Position numbers and translations under genes: made by a program. From G038396625 sp038396625 (GTDB lineage Bacteria > Bacillota > Clostridia > Peptostreptococcales > Thermotaleaceae): a stretch of DNA of 64,000 nucleotides. Positions 1 through 8,101 of this stretch are shown one piece after another. The notes under the pieces were generated by a model, which was not told where the DNA came from, searched no databases, and saw only the letters and a program-made list of their open reading frames with translations. Position 1 is the first letter of the stretch. Each line of letters begins with the position of its first letter. Where the stretch lies: positions 744,001 to 808,000 of the forward strand of contig CP121688.1 in the NCBI GenBank assembly GCA_038396625.1, read 5' to 3'.

Positions 1-276
1 GATAGAAGCTTTGTTGCTTCGATTACCAAAAAATTGATGCTCGGTGGATATATCGTAAAAGAAAAGTCTCATCAGGATAAGAGAGTATATATACTGCGTT
101 TGACAGAAGAGGGAAAAAAGATTTATAAAAAAAGCTTAGAGAAGCAAAGTGTATTTATAGATTTTATATTATCAGAGATTACCCTTAATGAAGAGAAGGC
201 CATTTTGAAATTTTTAAGTAAGATTAATCAAACAACATTATTACAACATTGGGATAAAGGTGATGCAAAAAAATAA
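1..276 (+). CDS. MarR-family transcriptional regulator, C-terminal part
   Basis: The reading frame is open from base 1, so the gene begins before the window; about 91 codons are visible. The visible part fits the end of a MarR winged-helix domain: the recognition-helix end (SITKKLMLGGYI), then the wing with the family's D-x-R motif (KSHQDKRVYILRLTEEG), then the C-terminal dimerisation helices. MarR proteins are dimeric DNA-binding repressors, often ligand-responsive; the ligand and targets cannot be told here. The stop codon lies inside the stem of the terminator that follows. Confidence 0.85.
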   Translation, partial: DRSFVASITKKLMLGGYIVKEKSHQDKRVYILRLTEEGKKIYKKSLEKQSVFIDFILSEITLNEEKAILKFLSKINQTTLLQHWDKGDAKK

Positions 277-316
277 TAATACCCTTAACATCAGATATGC
301 TAGGGTATTATTATTA
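271..316. terminator. Bidirectional terminator between the MarR gene and the ferredoxin gene
   Basis: A perfect 14-bp stem (272-285 with 302-315, AATAATAATACCCT and its complement) closes a 16-nt loop. On the minus strand the stem is followed by a run of T (complement of the A run at 267-273), which suits termination of the ferredoxin transcript. On the plus strand the tail is only AT-rich. Confidence 0.7.
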
Positions 317-334
317 TGTATTTATGAAATCCTA

Positions 335-505
335 TTAAGCTTGTACAGGTGCATCTACAGGGCATACGTTTGCGCAAGCACCGCACTCGATACATCCATC
401 TGCATCTATAACATATTTGTCGTCTCCAGCACTGATGACACTAACTGGACATTCTGGTTCACAAGCTCCACAGCTGATACATGAATCTTGAATTACATAA
501 GCCAT
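335..505 (-). CDS. 2[4Fe-4S] ferredoxin, clostridial type
   Basis: This small electron carrier has 56 residues, the classical clostridial ferredoxin length. Two CxxCxxCxxxCP cluster motifs are visible (CISCGACEPECP and CIECGACANVCP), each able to hold one [4Fe-4S] cluster. The start is the ATG at 505 (MAYVIQDSC), placed 6-7 nt behind a strong AAGGAGG; a longer open frame upstream has no such signal. Its role is low-potential electron transfer in the cytoplasm, for example with pyruvate:ferredoxin oxidoreductase, hydrogenase or Rnf. It is monocistronic, with its own promoter and terminator. Confidence 0.95.
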   Translation of the reverse strand: MAYVIQDSCISCGACEPECPVSVISAGDDKYVIDADGCIECGACANVCPVDAPVQA

Positions 506-545
506 AATGATATCCTCCTTTAACGATTTCTTTAAGAACAATAGT

Positions 546-574
546 ATTATAACAAAATGCAGATATAAGGACAA
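546..574 (-). promoter_or_regulatory. Promoter of the ferredoxin gene
   Basis: On the minus strand, TTGTCC (569-574) and TATAAT (546-551) are separated by exactly 17 nt, about 40 bp before the start codon. The -10 is perfect and the -35 matches four of six consensus positions. Confidence 0.7.
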
Positions 575-611
575 TAAAATTATTAAAATTAATGAATAAA
601 AAAAGCGTATT

Positions 612-630
612 TATAATGATTATCATTGTA
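612..630. promoter_or_regulatory. Fur-box-like palindrome
   Basis: The 19-bp sequence TATAATGATTATCATTGTA matches the classical Fur consensus (GATAATGATAATCATTATC) at about 15 positions and keeps the central ATGAT-N-ATCAT dyad. It lies in the divergent intergenic region, 38 bp behind the ferredoxin -35 box and about 98 bp before the P-loop/Asp23 gene. Iron control of either gene is inference. Confidence 0.4.
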
Positions 631-727
631 TATTTTAACTGTATATTTTAGTGGTTTCGGTATGATTGTTATATGTTAAAATGTTGAATAGGTAATTTAA
701 ATGTATTTGAATAGAAGGAGAAATTTT

Positions 728-1540
728 ATGAAGACGATTGCATTGGTAGGCGCTAGTGGGACAGGAAAAAGTTATCGAGCGATGACACTGGCTTATGAAA
801 AGAAAGTTGATTATATTATCGATGATGGTTTGCTCATAACAGGAAACAAAATTGTAGCAGGAAAGTCTGCCAAACGACAAAAAACAGCAGTAACGGCGGT
901 AAAAACTGCTTTATTTACTCATGAGGAACATAGAGAGTCGGTAAAAACATTTATCAAAGAGCAAAACCCCCAGGGAATTCTCGTTTTGGGTACTTCTAAG
1001 AAGATGGTAGATAAAATCGCGGCACAACTAGAAATTGATCCTATTGAGGAATATGTCTATATTGAAGATATTTCTACACCAGAAGAAAGAATAATGGCAA
1101 AAAAACAAAGAACAGAATTAGGGAAGCATGTCATTCCTGTTCCTACTTTTGAAATTAAAAAAGATTTTTCCGGTTATTTTGTTGATCCCCTAAAGATTTT
1201 TAGAAAAAAGAAAGATGATACTGTGCAAATTACAGAAAAATCTGTTGTTCGACCTACCTTTAGCTACATGGGAAAATATAAGATTTCAGACAAGGTAATC
1301 AGCGATTTAATTCATTATGCAGGACGAAAGACACCGGGAATCCATAAAATTTCAAGAGTAGATATTCGTAATTATAAAGAAGGGATTGCAATTGATGTGG
1401 ATGTAATTATTATGTATGGTGCTGCAATTCGTCCTCTAGTAAGAACGGTTCAAAAACAAATCAAAGAAGAAGTTGAACGCATGACTAGTTTGAATATTCT
1501 AACGATTGACGTCAATGTGAAAAACTTAATCTTAAGGTAG
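728..1540 (+). CDS. P-loop NTPase with C-terminal Asp23/Gls24 domain
   Basis: The protein has 270 residues. A Walker A motif GASGTGKS lies at residues 8-15, at the very N-terminus. The last ~95 residues (from about 176) resemble the Asp23/Gls24 alkaline-shock domain (GMxxY-like start, then TPGIHKISRVDIRNYKEG and a long amphipathic helix). Asp23 proteins are small, envelope-associated stress proteins in Firmicutes; joining one to a nucleotide-binding domain suggests a nucleotide-dependent envelope or sorting role, but no function is established from sequence. ATG at 728 is chosen because AGAAGGAG stands 7 nt before it; the frame also opens at 701 without a ribosome site. It is monocistronic. 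Confidence 0.8.
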   Translation: MKTIALVGASGTGKSYRAMTLAYEKKVDYIIDDGLLITGNKIVAGKSAKRQKTAVTAVKTALFTHEEHRESVKTFIKEQNPQGILVLGTSKKMVDKIAAQLEIDPIEEYVYIEDISTPEERIMAKKQRTELGKHVIPVPTFEIKKDFSGYFVDPLKIFRKKKDDTVQITEKSVVRPTFSYMGKYKISDKVISDLIHYAGRKTPGIHKISRVDIRNYKEGIAIDVDVIIMYGAAIRPLVRTVQKQIKEEVERMTSLNILTIDVNVKNLILR

Positions 1541-1549
1541 TTTGTACTG

Positions 1550-1578
1550 TTTACAAGAAAAATGGGGTATGTTATAAT
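1550..1578 (+). promoter_or_regulatory. Promoter of gdhA
   Basis: TTTACA (1550-1555) and TATAAT (1573-1578) are separated by 17 nt. The start codon lies about 170 nt downstream, so the transcript has a long leader. The leader holds a small hairpin (AGCCGGAAAA...TTTTCCAGCT, about 1613-1634). Confidence 0.75.
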
Positions 1579-1749
1579 GACCTTGAAGAATAGAACAGCA
1601 GTTTTGCACTCTAGCCGGAAAATGTTTTCCAGCTTTATTTTGTGTACTTATACTTTTAAAGCCATAGCTTATGCATTAACCTAGGTAACAATGGATTAAA
1701 GTGTACTTTAATCACAATATATTAACTTTTATTAAAGGGGGTTTTTATT

Positions 1750-3099
1750 TTGACTGCACAAGCATACATTAATGAAGTAATTGAGAAAGTTAAGAAGAGA
1801 GATGCAGATCAACCTGAGTTTTTACAAACTATTGAAGAGGTATTAAGTTCTTTAGGTCCTGTATTAGAAAAACACCCAGAGTATATAAACGCAAATATCT
1901 TAGAAAGATTATCTGAGCCTGAAAGACAAATCGTGTTTAAAGTGCCATGGGTAGATGATCAAGGTAAAGTACAAGTAAATCGTGGATTCAGAGTACAATT
2001 TAATGGTGCAATCGGACCATACAAAGGTGGATTAAGATTCCATCCATCTGTATACCTTGGAATTATCAAATTCTTAGGCTTTGAGCAAATATTTAAGAAT
2101 TCTTTAACAGGTCTTCCAATTGGTGGCGGTAAAGGTGGATCTGACTTTGATCCTAGAGGAAGATCTGACGCGGAAATCAGAAGATTCTGCGAAAGCTTTA
2201 TGACAGAACTTTACAGACATATTGGTCCAGATGTAGACGTTCCTGCTGGAGACCTTGGTGTTGGTGGAAGAGAAATCGGATATCTTTATGGACAATATAG
2301 AAGAATCAGAGGTGCATTCGAAAATGGTGTACTTACTGGAAAAGGATTATCTTATGGTGGAAGTTTAATTAGACCAGAAGCTACAGGTTTCGGAATTGCT
2401 TACTTCTGTCAAGAAATGTTAAAGCATGAAAATGAAAGCTTTGAAGGAAAAACTGTTGCATTATCTGGATTTGGTAATGTAACTTGGGGAACAGCTACAA
2501 AAGTTACTGAACTAGGTGGTAAAGTTGTGACACTTTCTGGCCCAGATGGATATATTTACGATCCAGATGGTGTTTCTGGAGAAAAAATTGATTACCTAGT
2601 AGAAATGCGTGCTTCTGGTAGAGATAAAGTGCAAGATTACGCAGATAAATTTGGCGTAGAATTCTTCCCAGGAGAAAAACCATGGGGTGTAAAAGTTGAT
2701 ATCGTGATTCCATGTGCTACACAAAATGATATCCACTTAGAACATGCAAAGCAAATCGTTGATAATGGTATTAAGTTTGTTTGTGAAGGAGCAAACATGC
2801 CATGTACAAATGAGGCACTTGAGTATTTCTTAGAAAAAGGATTGATCGTTGGTCCTGCAAAAGCTGCAAATGCTGGTGGGGTTGCAACATCTGCACTTGA
2901 AATGGCACAAAACAGCATGAGATATAGCTGGACAGCAGAAGAAGTAGATGCAAAACTACATCAAATCATGATCAGCATCCATGACAATGCAATGAATGCT
3001 GCTGAAACTTATGGATTTGGCTACAACTTAGTTGCTGGTGCAAATATCGCTGGATTCTTAAAAGTTGCAGAAGCAATGCACGCACAAGGAAATTATTAA
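1750..3099 (+). CDS. gdhA: Glutamate dehydrogenase, probably NAD-specific
   Basis: This is a hexameric Glu/Leu/Phe/Val-dehydrogenase of 449 residues, the usual length for the small-subunit family. The catalytic lysine motif is GGGKGGSDF, and the Rossmann motif GFGNVTWGTA starts near residue 240. The segment after it (TLSGPDGYIYDPDG) and the C-terminus closely resemble the Clostridium symbiosum NAD-specific enzyme, which deaminates glutamate to 2-oxoglutarate in fermentation. Cofactor choice is therefore inferred from this likeness. Translation starts at TTG 1750, behind AAAGGGGG. In this genome it can take the glutamate released by the hut pathway encoded at 13-24 kb. Confidence 0.95.
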   Translation: MTAQAYINEVIEKVKKRDADQPEFLQTIEEVLSSLGPVLEKHPEYINANILERLSEPERQIVFKVPWVDDQGKVQVNRGFRVQFNGAIGPYKGGLRFHPSVYLGIIKFLGFEQIFKNSLTGLPIGGGKGGSDFDPRGRSDAEIRRFCESFMTELYRHIGPDVDVPAGDLGVGGREIGYLYGQYRRIRGAFENGVLTGKGLSYGGSLIRPEATGFGIAYFCQEMLKHENESFEGKTVALSGFGNVTWGTATKVTELGGKVVTLSGPDGYIYDPDGVSGEKIDYLVEMRASGRDKVQDYADKFGVEFFPGEKPWGVKVDIVIPCATQNDIHLEHAKQIVDNGIKFVCEGANMPCTNEALEYFLEKGLIVGPAKAANAGGVATSALEMAQNSMRYSWTAEEVDAKLHQIMISIHDNAMNAAETYGFGYNLVAGANIAGFLKVAEAMHAQGNY

Positions 3100-3122
3100 G
3101 ATTGAACAGATAAAGATGATAA

Positions 3123-3153
3123 AAAGAGAGCGCTTTAAAGGCGCTCTTTTTAT
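3123..3153 (+). terminator. Rho-independent terminator of gdhA
   Basis: The stem AGAGCGC (3127-3133) pairs with GCGCTCT (3141-3147) around a 7-nt loop and is followed by TTTTTAT. Confidence 0.85.
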
Positions 3154-3387
3154 ATAAAGAATTTTACAGCTATATTACATTTCTTAAAAAAATATTACAA
3201 TTTAAAGACATTTTGGATAAATGAGGGAAAGATATATTAGAATATAGATAAAGATGTGAATAATGTGGTGTCAAAAGCATGGATATTGATGAGGTATTTT
3301 ATGGATTTTTTGCCCATTTGAGAAAGGTAATGGATGATGGAGAAAAAACAAAAGAATAACCCTAAGATCATGTAAGGAGGGATGACG

Positions 3388-5136
3388 GTGAAGCATAGCA
3401 TCAAATATAGTGTGTTGGTGATCTTAATTGTGTTGGCAGCGAATTTTGGGAATGTTGTTTATGGAGATAATGGAATTGGTTATTTCCCGCCAAAACCTAA
3501 GGACATAAAGGTGCTAGTATCCAAGCCTAGTATCACTATGCAGCTGGTATTAAACAATAATACCATTGAAGCAATAGAGATGCGGTTAAATGGCAATAAA
3601 GTAGATGCCAAGTATGAAAAAGAGTCTCAGCGTATTGTATATCTTCCTAATAAGCCCCTAAGTCCAGGACAATACAAAGTAGACCTATCTATAAATTTAA
3701 CAGGATGGAAACCAATTACCCATAGCTGGCAATTTACTGTTAGTGAGAATGCAGTGGAGCAATTAAGTGCGCCTACAGAAGAACAGAAACAAGTACGAAA
3801 TTATGCCAATCGATATCGACAATTCTTGGGATTGAAGGAATTTACCTTAAATAAGTCACTCAATAGTGCAGCAATGGCCCATTCAAATTATATGGCTATC
3901 AATAAAAAAACAACCCATGACGAATTTATCAATGACAAAGGTTTTGTTGGCACAAAAGCATATAATCGTGTTAGTGTTTTTGGGTATGTAGAAAGTGAAA
4001 TCTCTGAGAATGTTAGTTCCGGACAATCCAATTATCAAGAGAGCATTGATGGATTGATGGATGCACCCTACCATCGATTGTCATGGCTAAACCCTTTTTT
4101 TACAGAATTGGGATATGGGGTGAAAGATAAGTATTATACCTTTAATTTTGGTGGATCGCGAAAGGGTGCTGATAAAATAGTGGTATATCCTGTGGACGGC
4201 CAACAGAATGTGCCTGTGTCCTGGAATGGCAATGAAACACCAAACCCATTAAGAATCCATAATAAGACAGGAACAGTGGGATATCCTATTTCTTTGTCTT
4301 ACTTTACAGAAAAAACCATTGAAAAGGTGTTTGTAGAAAAAGTAAATGTGGCAAATAGTAGAGGGTACAATACACCTATTTATTTAAATACCCCTCAAAG
4401 GGATGCACATCTTCAAGATAGTATATTGATCATTCCATCTAGACCACTAACAAAGAATGAAACGTACAAAGTAATAGTGAAAGGGAAGATTCTATTTGAA
4501 GATAAAAGTGAACAAAGAATTGATAAAACATGGAAATTCACTACGATTGCATCCGAAGAAAATAAAAATGCATGGATGAAGGATATGCTTTATGAAGACA
4601 TAGATAAGCACTGGGCAAAAAATGATATTTTAGAGCTGGGGAAAAAACAAATTGTATCTCCTAAAAGTGGCAAGCTGTATAAACCAGATGATAAAGTTAC
4701 AAGGGCAGAGTTTACAGAGTTTATTGTAAATGCATTGGGAATTCAAACAAAGGCCTATGAAGGAATTTTTAAAGATGTAAATCAGCATACAAATAAGGCA
4801 GTATATATTGAAGCAGCGTATAGAGCAGGGCTGGTAAAAGGAGTGGGAGATTATCACTTTGCTCCTAGCCGCAGCATTACAAGAGAGGAAATGGCAGTTT
4901 TGATTATGAAGGCGTATACCGAAAAAGGCAATATGGAAAATATTAGACGCTTAGGATTATTGTCCTTTTTAGACAATAAAGATGTAAGTTCTTGGGCGAC
5001 AAAGGATGTAAAGGCAGTGTATAAATTAGGGATTATGCGAGGGAGAGAGGAAGGAAAGTTTTCACCAAAGGATGATGCTTCTAGGGCAGAGGCTGCTGTA
5101 GTCATCAAAAAATTATTGGAAAAGATATCATCGTAA
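3388..5136 (+). CDS. Secreted CAP-domain protein with three SLH repeats
   Basis: The protein has 582 residues: a Sec signal peptide (about 1-27, hydrophobic core VLVILIVLAANFG), an Ig-like segment, a CAP/SCP domain (about 130-260; motifs YANRYRQFLGLKEF and AAMAHSNYM), another beta-rich region, then three S-layer-homology repeats starting near residues 401, 457 and 527. SLH repeats bind pyruvylated cell-wall polymers, so it should sit on the cell surface. CAP proteins in Clostridia are common near spore or wall functions, but their biochemical role is mostly unknown. GTG 3388 is preferred over ATG 3382 because the AAGGAGG (3374-3380) leaves 7 nt to the GTG and only 1 nt to the ATG. Confidence 0.85.
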   Translation: MKHSIKYSVLVILIVLAANFGNVVYGDNGIGYFPPKPKDIKVLVSKPSITMQLVLNNNTIEAIEMRLNGNKVDAKYEKESQRIVYLPNKPLSPGQYKVDLSINLTGWKPITHSWQFTVSENAVEQLSAPTEEQKQVRNYANRYRQFLGLKEFTLNKSLNSAAMAHSNYMAINKKTTHDEFINDKGFVGTKAYNRVSVFGYVESEISENVSSGQSNYQESIDGLMDAPYHRLSWLNPFFTELGYGVKDKYYTFNFGGSRKGADKIVVYPVDGQQNVPVSWNGNETPNPLRIHNKTGTVGYPISLSYFTEKTIEKVFVEKVNVANSRGYNTPIYLNTPQRDAHLQDSILIIPSRPLTKNETYKVIVKGKILFEDKSEQRIDKTWKFTTIASEENKNAWMKDMLYEDIDKHWAKNDILELGKKQIVSPKSGKLYKPDDKVTRAEFTEFIVNALGIQTKAYEGIFKDVNQHTNKAVYIEAAYRAGLVKGVGDYHFAPSRSITREEMAVLIMKAYTEKGNMENIRRLGLLSFLDNKDVSSWATKDVKAVYKLGIMRGREEGKFSPKDDASRAEAAVVIKKLLEKISS

Positions 5137-5172
5137 AAATGGACATGCTGTAGTTACGGCATGCCCATTTTC
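5135..5172. terminator. Bidirectional terminator between convergent genes
   Basis: The stem AAAATGG-CATGC pairs with GCATG-CCATTTT, with one A/C mismatch and a 10-nt loop. It sits exactly between the stop codons of the CAP-SLH gene and of cobT. Confidence 0.75.
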
Positions 5173-5173
5173 A

Positions 5174-6220
5174 TTATAGAACGATATTAGCTTCTTCGAA
5201 GGTAATCATTTCTTTGAGCATATAGGTAGCTGCTTCTATAAAGTGAAAGGCAAGAACAGCTCCTGAACCTTCTCCTAATCTTAAACCCATATCGAACATA
5301 GGCTTTAATCCTGTTAAAGATAAGGCCTTTTCTCCTCCTTGTTCTGCAGTGTGGTGTGATGGAATAAGAAAGGCTTTTACTTTAGGTTCAATGGTCATAG
5401 CAATCAGTGCAGCAGCGGTGGAGATAAATCCATCGACTACTACAGGAACTCTATGGGCTGCTGCACCAAGCATGGTTCCTGCCATTCCTCCAATTTCAAA
5501 TCCTCCAACCTTTGCCAGTACGTCAATGCCATCCTTAGGATCGGGTTTATTGAGTTCAATAGCCTTTCGAATGACATGAGCTTTATGGGTCAATTTATCT
5601 AGAGGAAGACCTGCACCTACGCCTACCATTTCTACAGGGTCACAATTTCCGATTACGGAGAATATGGCTGAGCTAGCGGTTGTATTGGAGATGCCCATTT
5701 CCCCTGTTCCAATGAGGTTCTTACCCTTGGCAATTTGCTCCTTAGCCATTTGAATTCCTATTTCCAAGGATTTAATTGCTTCTTCTCTCGTCATAGCAGG
5801 ACCCTTTGCCATATTGCTCGTGCCATATCGGATTTTGCGTTGAATAACGCCAGGCGCATCAACATCTACGCCTACACCTATATCTACCACAATGACATCA
5901 GCACCAGCCTGCTTTGCCAAGGCACATACCCCTGTAACTCCTTTAGCAAAATTAGGTGTTTGGATGGCTGTGATGATTTGAGGGTTTGGTGCCACGCCTT
6001 CTTCGTATACTCCATGATCTGCTGACATGACAATCACTACTTTCTTATCTACTGTAGGGAAAGGATTTTGGGTAATCCCTGCAAGCTGTATTGCTAAATC
6101 TTCTATTCTTCCTAAGCTTCCTGGGGGCTTGATTAAGGAATCCACCCTTTCTTTCGCTTTTTGCATTGCCTCTGTATCAAGCGTACCAATGTTTTGAATG
6201 GTTTGATTTAATATTTGCAT
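5174..6220 (-). CDS. cobT: Nicotinate-nucleotide--dimethylbenzimidazole phosphoribosyltransferase (CobT)
   Basis: CobT activates the lower-ligand base of cobalamin, making alpha-ribazole phosphate from nicotinate mononucleotide and dimethylbenzimidazole or a similar base. At 348 residues it matches the family. The family signatures GEMGISNTTASSA, HHTAEQGGEKAL and the C-terminal GEGSGAVLAF (with the catalytic glutamate) are all present. The start at 6220 has a good AGGAGG. It stands alone, with no other cobalamin gene within the window, and is transcribed from a cobalamin-riboswitch leader, which supports the assignment. Confidence 0.95.
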   Translation of the reverse strand: MQILNQTIQNIGTLDTEAMQKAKERVDSLIKPPGSLGRIEDLAIQLAGITQNPFPTVDKKVVIVMSADHGVYEEGVAPNPQIITAIQTPNFAKGVTGVCALAKQAGADVIVVDIGVGVDVDAPGVIQRKIRYGTSNMAKGPAMTREEAIKSLEIGIQMAKEQIAKGKNLIGTGEMGISNTTASSAIFSVIGNCDPVEMVGVGAGLPLDKLTHKAHVIRKAIELNKPDPKDGIDVLAKVGGFEIGGMAGTMLGAAAHRVPVVVDGFISTAAALIAMTIEPKVKAFLIPSHHTAEQGGEKALSLTGLKPMFDMGLRLGEGSGAVLAFHFIEAATYMLKEMITFEEANIVL

Positions 6221-6260
6221 AGATATGCCTCCTCGTAAAATAATAAAAGATAAATAAAAA

Positions 6261-6312
6261 GAAAAACAAAAAGTTCATGGTTTGTTTACATGTAGAAACA
6301 AACCATGAACTT
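6261..6312 (-). terminator. Riboswitch expression platform: intrinsic terminator before cobT
   Basis: On the minus strand a perfect 17-bp stem (6296-6312 with 6271-6287) and 8-nt loop are followed by TTTTTGTTTTTC. It lies between the B12 box and cobT, so premature termination on cobalamin binding is the expected mode of control. Confidence 0.85.
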
Positions 6313-6329
6313 TACCATCATTCATGCAG

Positions 6330-6505
6330 TACTGTGTGCTAGGCAGGTCTCCTGGCTTAGAATCAACACTTTGTACACCTTCCCATCCTGTATTTAAAAT
6401 ACAAGGACAGTGGTATATTGTACAAAGTTCCTCTTTACAGTGATGGGATCGCTGAAGACTTCCACTTCATTCCCTATTCTCCCCGAGGGGCACCTATCAC
6501 AACCA
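6330..6505 (-). promoter_or_regulatory. Cobalamin (B12) riboswitch controlling cobT
   Basis: On the minus strand the leader contains the conserved B12 box AGCCAGGAGACCTGCC (complement of 6342-6357), an upstream GATCCCATCACTGTA segment corresponding to the conserved GCCACTG region, and a GGTGCCCC/GGGAGAATAGGGAA region near its 5' end. The order and spacing fit the cobalamin riboswitch family. The precise 5' boundary is approximate. Confidence 0.9.
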
Positions 6506-6566
6506 TTGAATTTGATTTTATTATAAAACAACTTATGCTCACTGACAAGTATTTTTTCAAAAGATT

Positions 6567-7931
6567 TTATTTGCTTGGTATTTGTGCGAAAACAGTTCTT
6601 AATGTTTTCCTTAACCAAATGACCATGAAAACAGCTGCAATAATTTCTGATATAGGAAAGCTATACCAAATAAGATTTAATCCGCCTATTTTTGCCAAAA
6701 TAAAACCTAAAGGCAGAAGTAGGATAATCTGCCTAGAGAAAGACAAGATCAAACTGGGCAACCCCTTACCGATTGCTTGGAAGGTAGTAGATCCAATAAT
6801 AGCAGGTCCAATAATCGGAAATGCAAGACTAATGGTTTTTAAAGCATCGATACCAATATCTAAAAGTTCTGGACTGTCACTGAACATTTGCACTAGTTTT
6901 TGGGGGAAAATTTGAAATAATAAAAAACCAACAAAGGTAAAAACAAAGGCAATCACAAAGCCATATTTCATGGTTTGCTTCATTCGATCAGCATTATTAT
7001 GTCCATAATTATAACCCATAATGGGAATAAAACCTTGATTTAGTCCAAAAACAGGCATAAACACAAAGGATTGTAATCGAAAATAGATACCTAAGGCAGC
7101 GATAGCTGTTGCGCTATAGCTACTGAGAATTGCATTAAATCCTGCAATCATAAAAGAACCTAATATTTGCATGGTCATCGCAGGAAAACCTACGGCATAA
7201 ATTCCTTTGATAATAGATAGATCAAACTGAAATTGGTTTAGATTTAGTTTCACTTGATGATTTCCCTTTAACAAGATGATGAGAATAAAACTGCCACTGA
7301 TGATTCTAGATAAGACCGTAGCAAAGGCAGCGCCTTCAATACCCAATTCAGGAAAAAATCCGTACCCAAAGATCAAAAGCGGATCTAGAATGATATTTAA
7401 AATAGATCCTATGAGCATCGTGATCATGGGAATAAAAGTATTTCCTTCTCCTCTTAAAATATTATTGGCAATCATAGGAATAAAAAGAGCAGTAGAACCT
7501 ACCAAAATGATTTTTATGTAGCGGGCGCCATAATCGATTAAAAGAGGATCATCAGTAAATAACTTGATCAAATGCTCCGATACCAAGAATCCTGCTAATC
7601 CTGTAAAAATACCATAGAATACAGCAATTAACAACACATGCTCTGCAACAATAGAAGCTCTTTTTTCGTTGCCTTCTCCTAGTAGACGAGAGATCAAGGA
7701 GCTTGTGCCAATCCCTGTACCTACGGCAATAGCAATCAATACTAGTTGAATGGGAAAAGCCAAAGATAAAGCTGCCAAAGCATCTTCGCTAATTTTTGCC
7801 ACAAAGATACTATCTACTACGTTATATAAAGCTTGGATAAACATAGATAATATAGAGGGAATTGATAATTTAAACAATAAAGGGACAATGGGTTCTGTGC
7901 CTAATCGATTGCTTTGAATGGGTTGATCCAA
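6567..7931 (-). CDS. MATE-family multidrug/Na+ antiporter
   Basis: This 454-residue inner-membrane protein has about twelve hydrophobic segments in two related halves, the MATE architecture, with typical sequences such as LSIPSILSMFIQALYNVVDS near the N-terminus and GFNQG-like (VFGLNQGFIPIMGYNYG) at the start of the second half. MATE proteins expel cationic compounds in exchange for Na+ or H+. A TTG at 7931 is chosen: AAAGGAGG lies 7 nt before it, and the in-frame ATG at 7985 has no ribosome site and would place that AAAGGAGG inside the coding sequence. It is oriented away from the OGG gene and transcribed toward the cobT riboswitch. Confidence 0.9.
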   Translation of the reverse strand: MDQPIQSNRLGTEPIVPLLFKLSIPSILSMFIQALYNVVDSIFVAKISEDALAALSLAFPIQLVLIAIAVGTGIGTSSLISRLLGEGNEKRASIVAEHVLLIAVFYGIFTGLAGFLVSEHLIKLFTDDPLLIDYGARYIKIILVGSTALFIPMIANNILRGEGNTFIPMITMLIGSILNIILDPLLIFGYGFFPELGIEGAAFATVLSRIISGSFILIILLKGNHQVKLNLNQFQFDLSIIKGIYAVGFPAMTMQILGSFMIAGFNAILSSYSATAIAALGIYFRLQSFVFMPVFGLNQGFIPIMGYNYGHNNADRMKQTMKYGFVIAFVFTFVGFLLFQIFPQKLVQMFSDSPELLDIGIDALKTISLAFPIIGPAIIGSTTFQAIGKGLPSLILSFSRQIILLLPLGFILAKIGGLNLIWYSFPISEIIAAVFMVIWLRKTLRTVFAQIPSK

Positions 7932-8101
7932 ATAAATTCCTCCTTTGTAATGTGGTGCATGTATAGGGCCGATGAAGCAATTCATTATAATGGTATATTA
8001 CAAAAATTCCCTTGTCAACCACTATCAAGAAGAAAGCAATTACAAAAGCGATTTTTGGGTAAAATAAAGGTAAAAAGAAGGAAGATGTAAGGGAGAATGA
8101 G

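Noticed and set aside
3279..3359. 26-codon ORF (start MDIDEVFYGFFAHL) before the CAP-SLH gene
   Set aside because: Only a weak GTGGTG-like ribosome site, no conservation evidence available and ordinary composition; could be real but cannot be supported.
6418..6915. 165-codon plus-strand frame over the cobalamin riboswitch and the MATE gene
   Set aside because: It runs through the riboswitch and antisense to a clear transporter gene.
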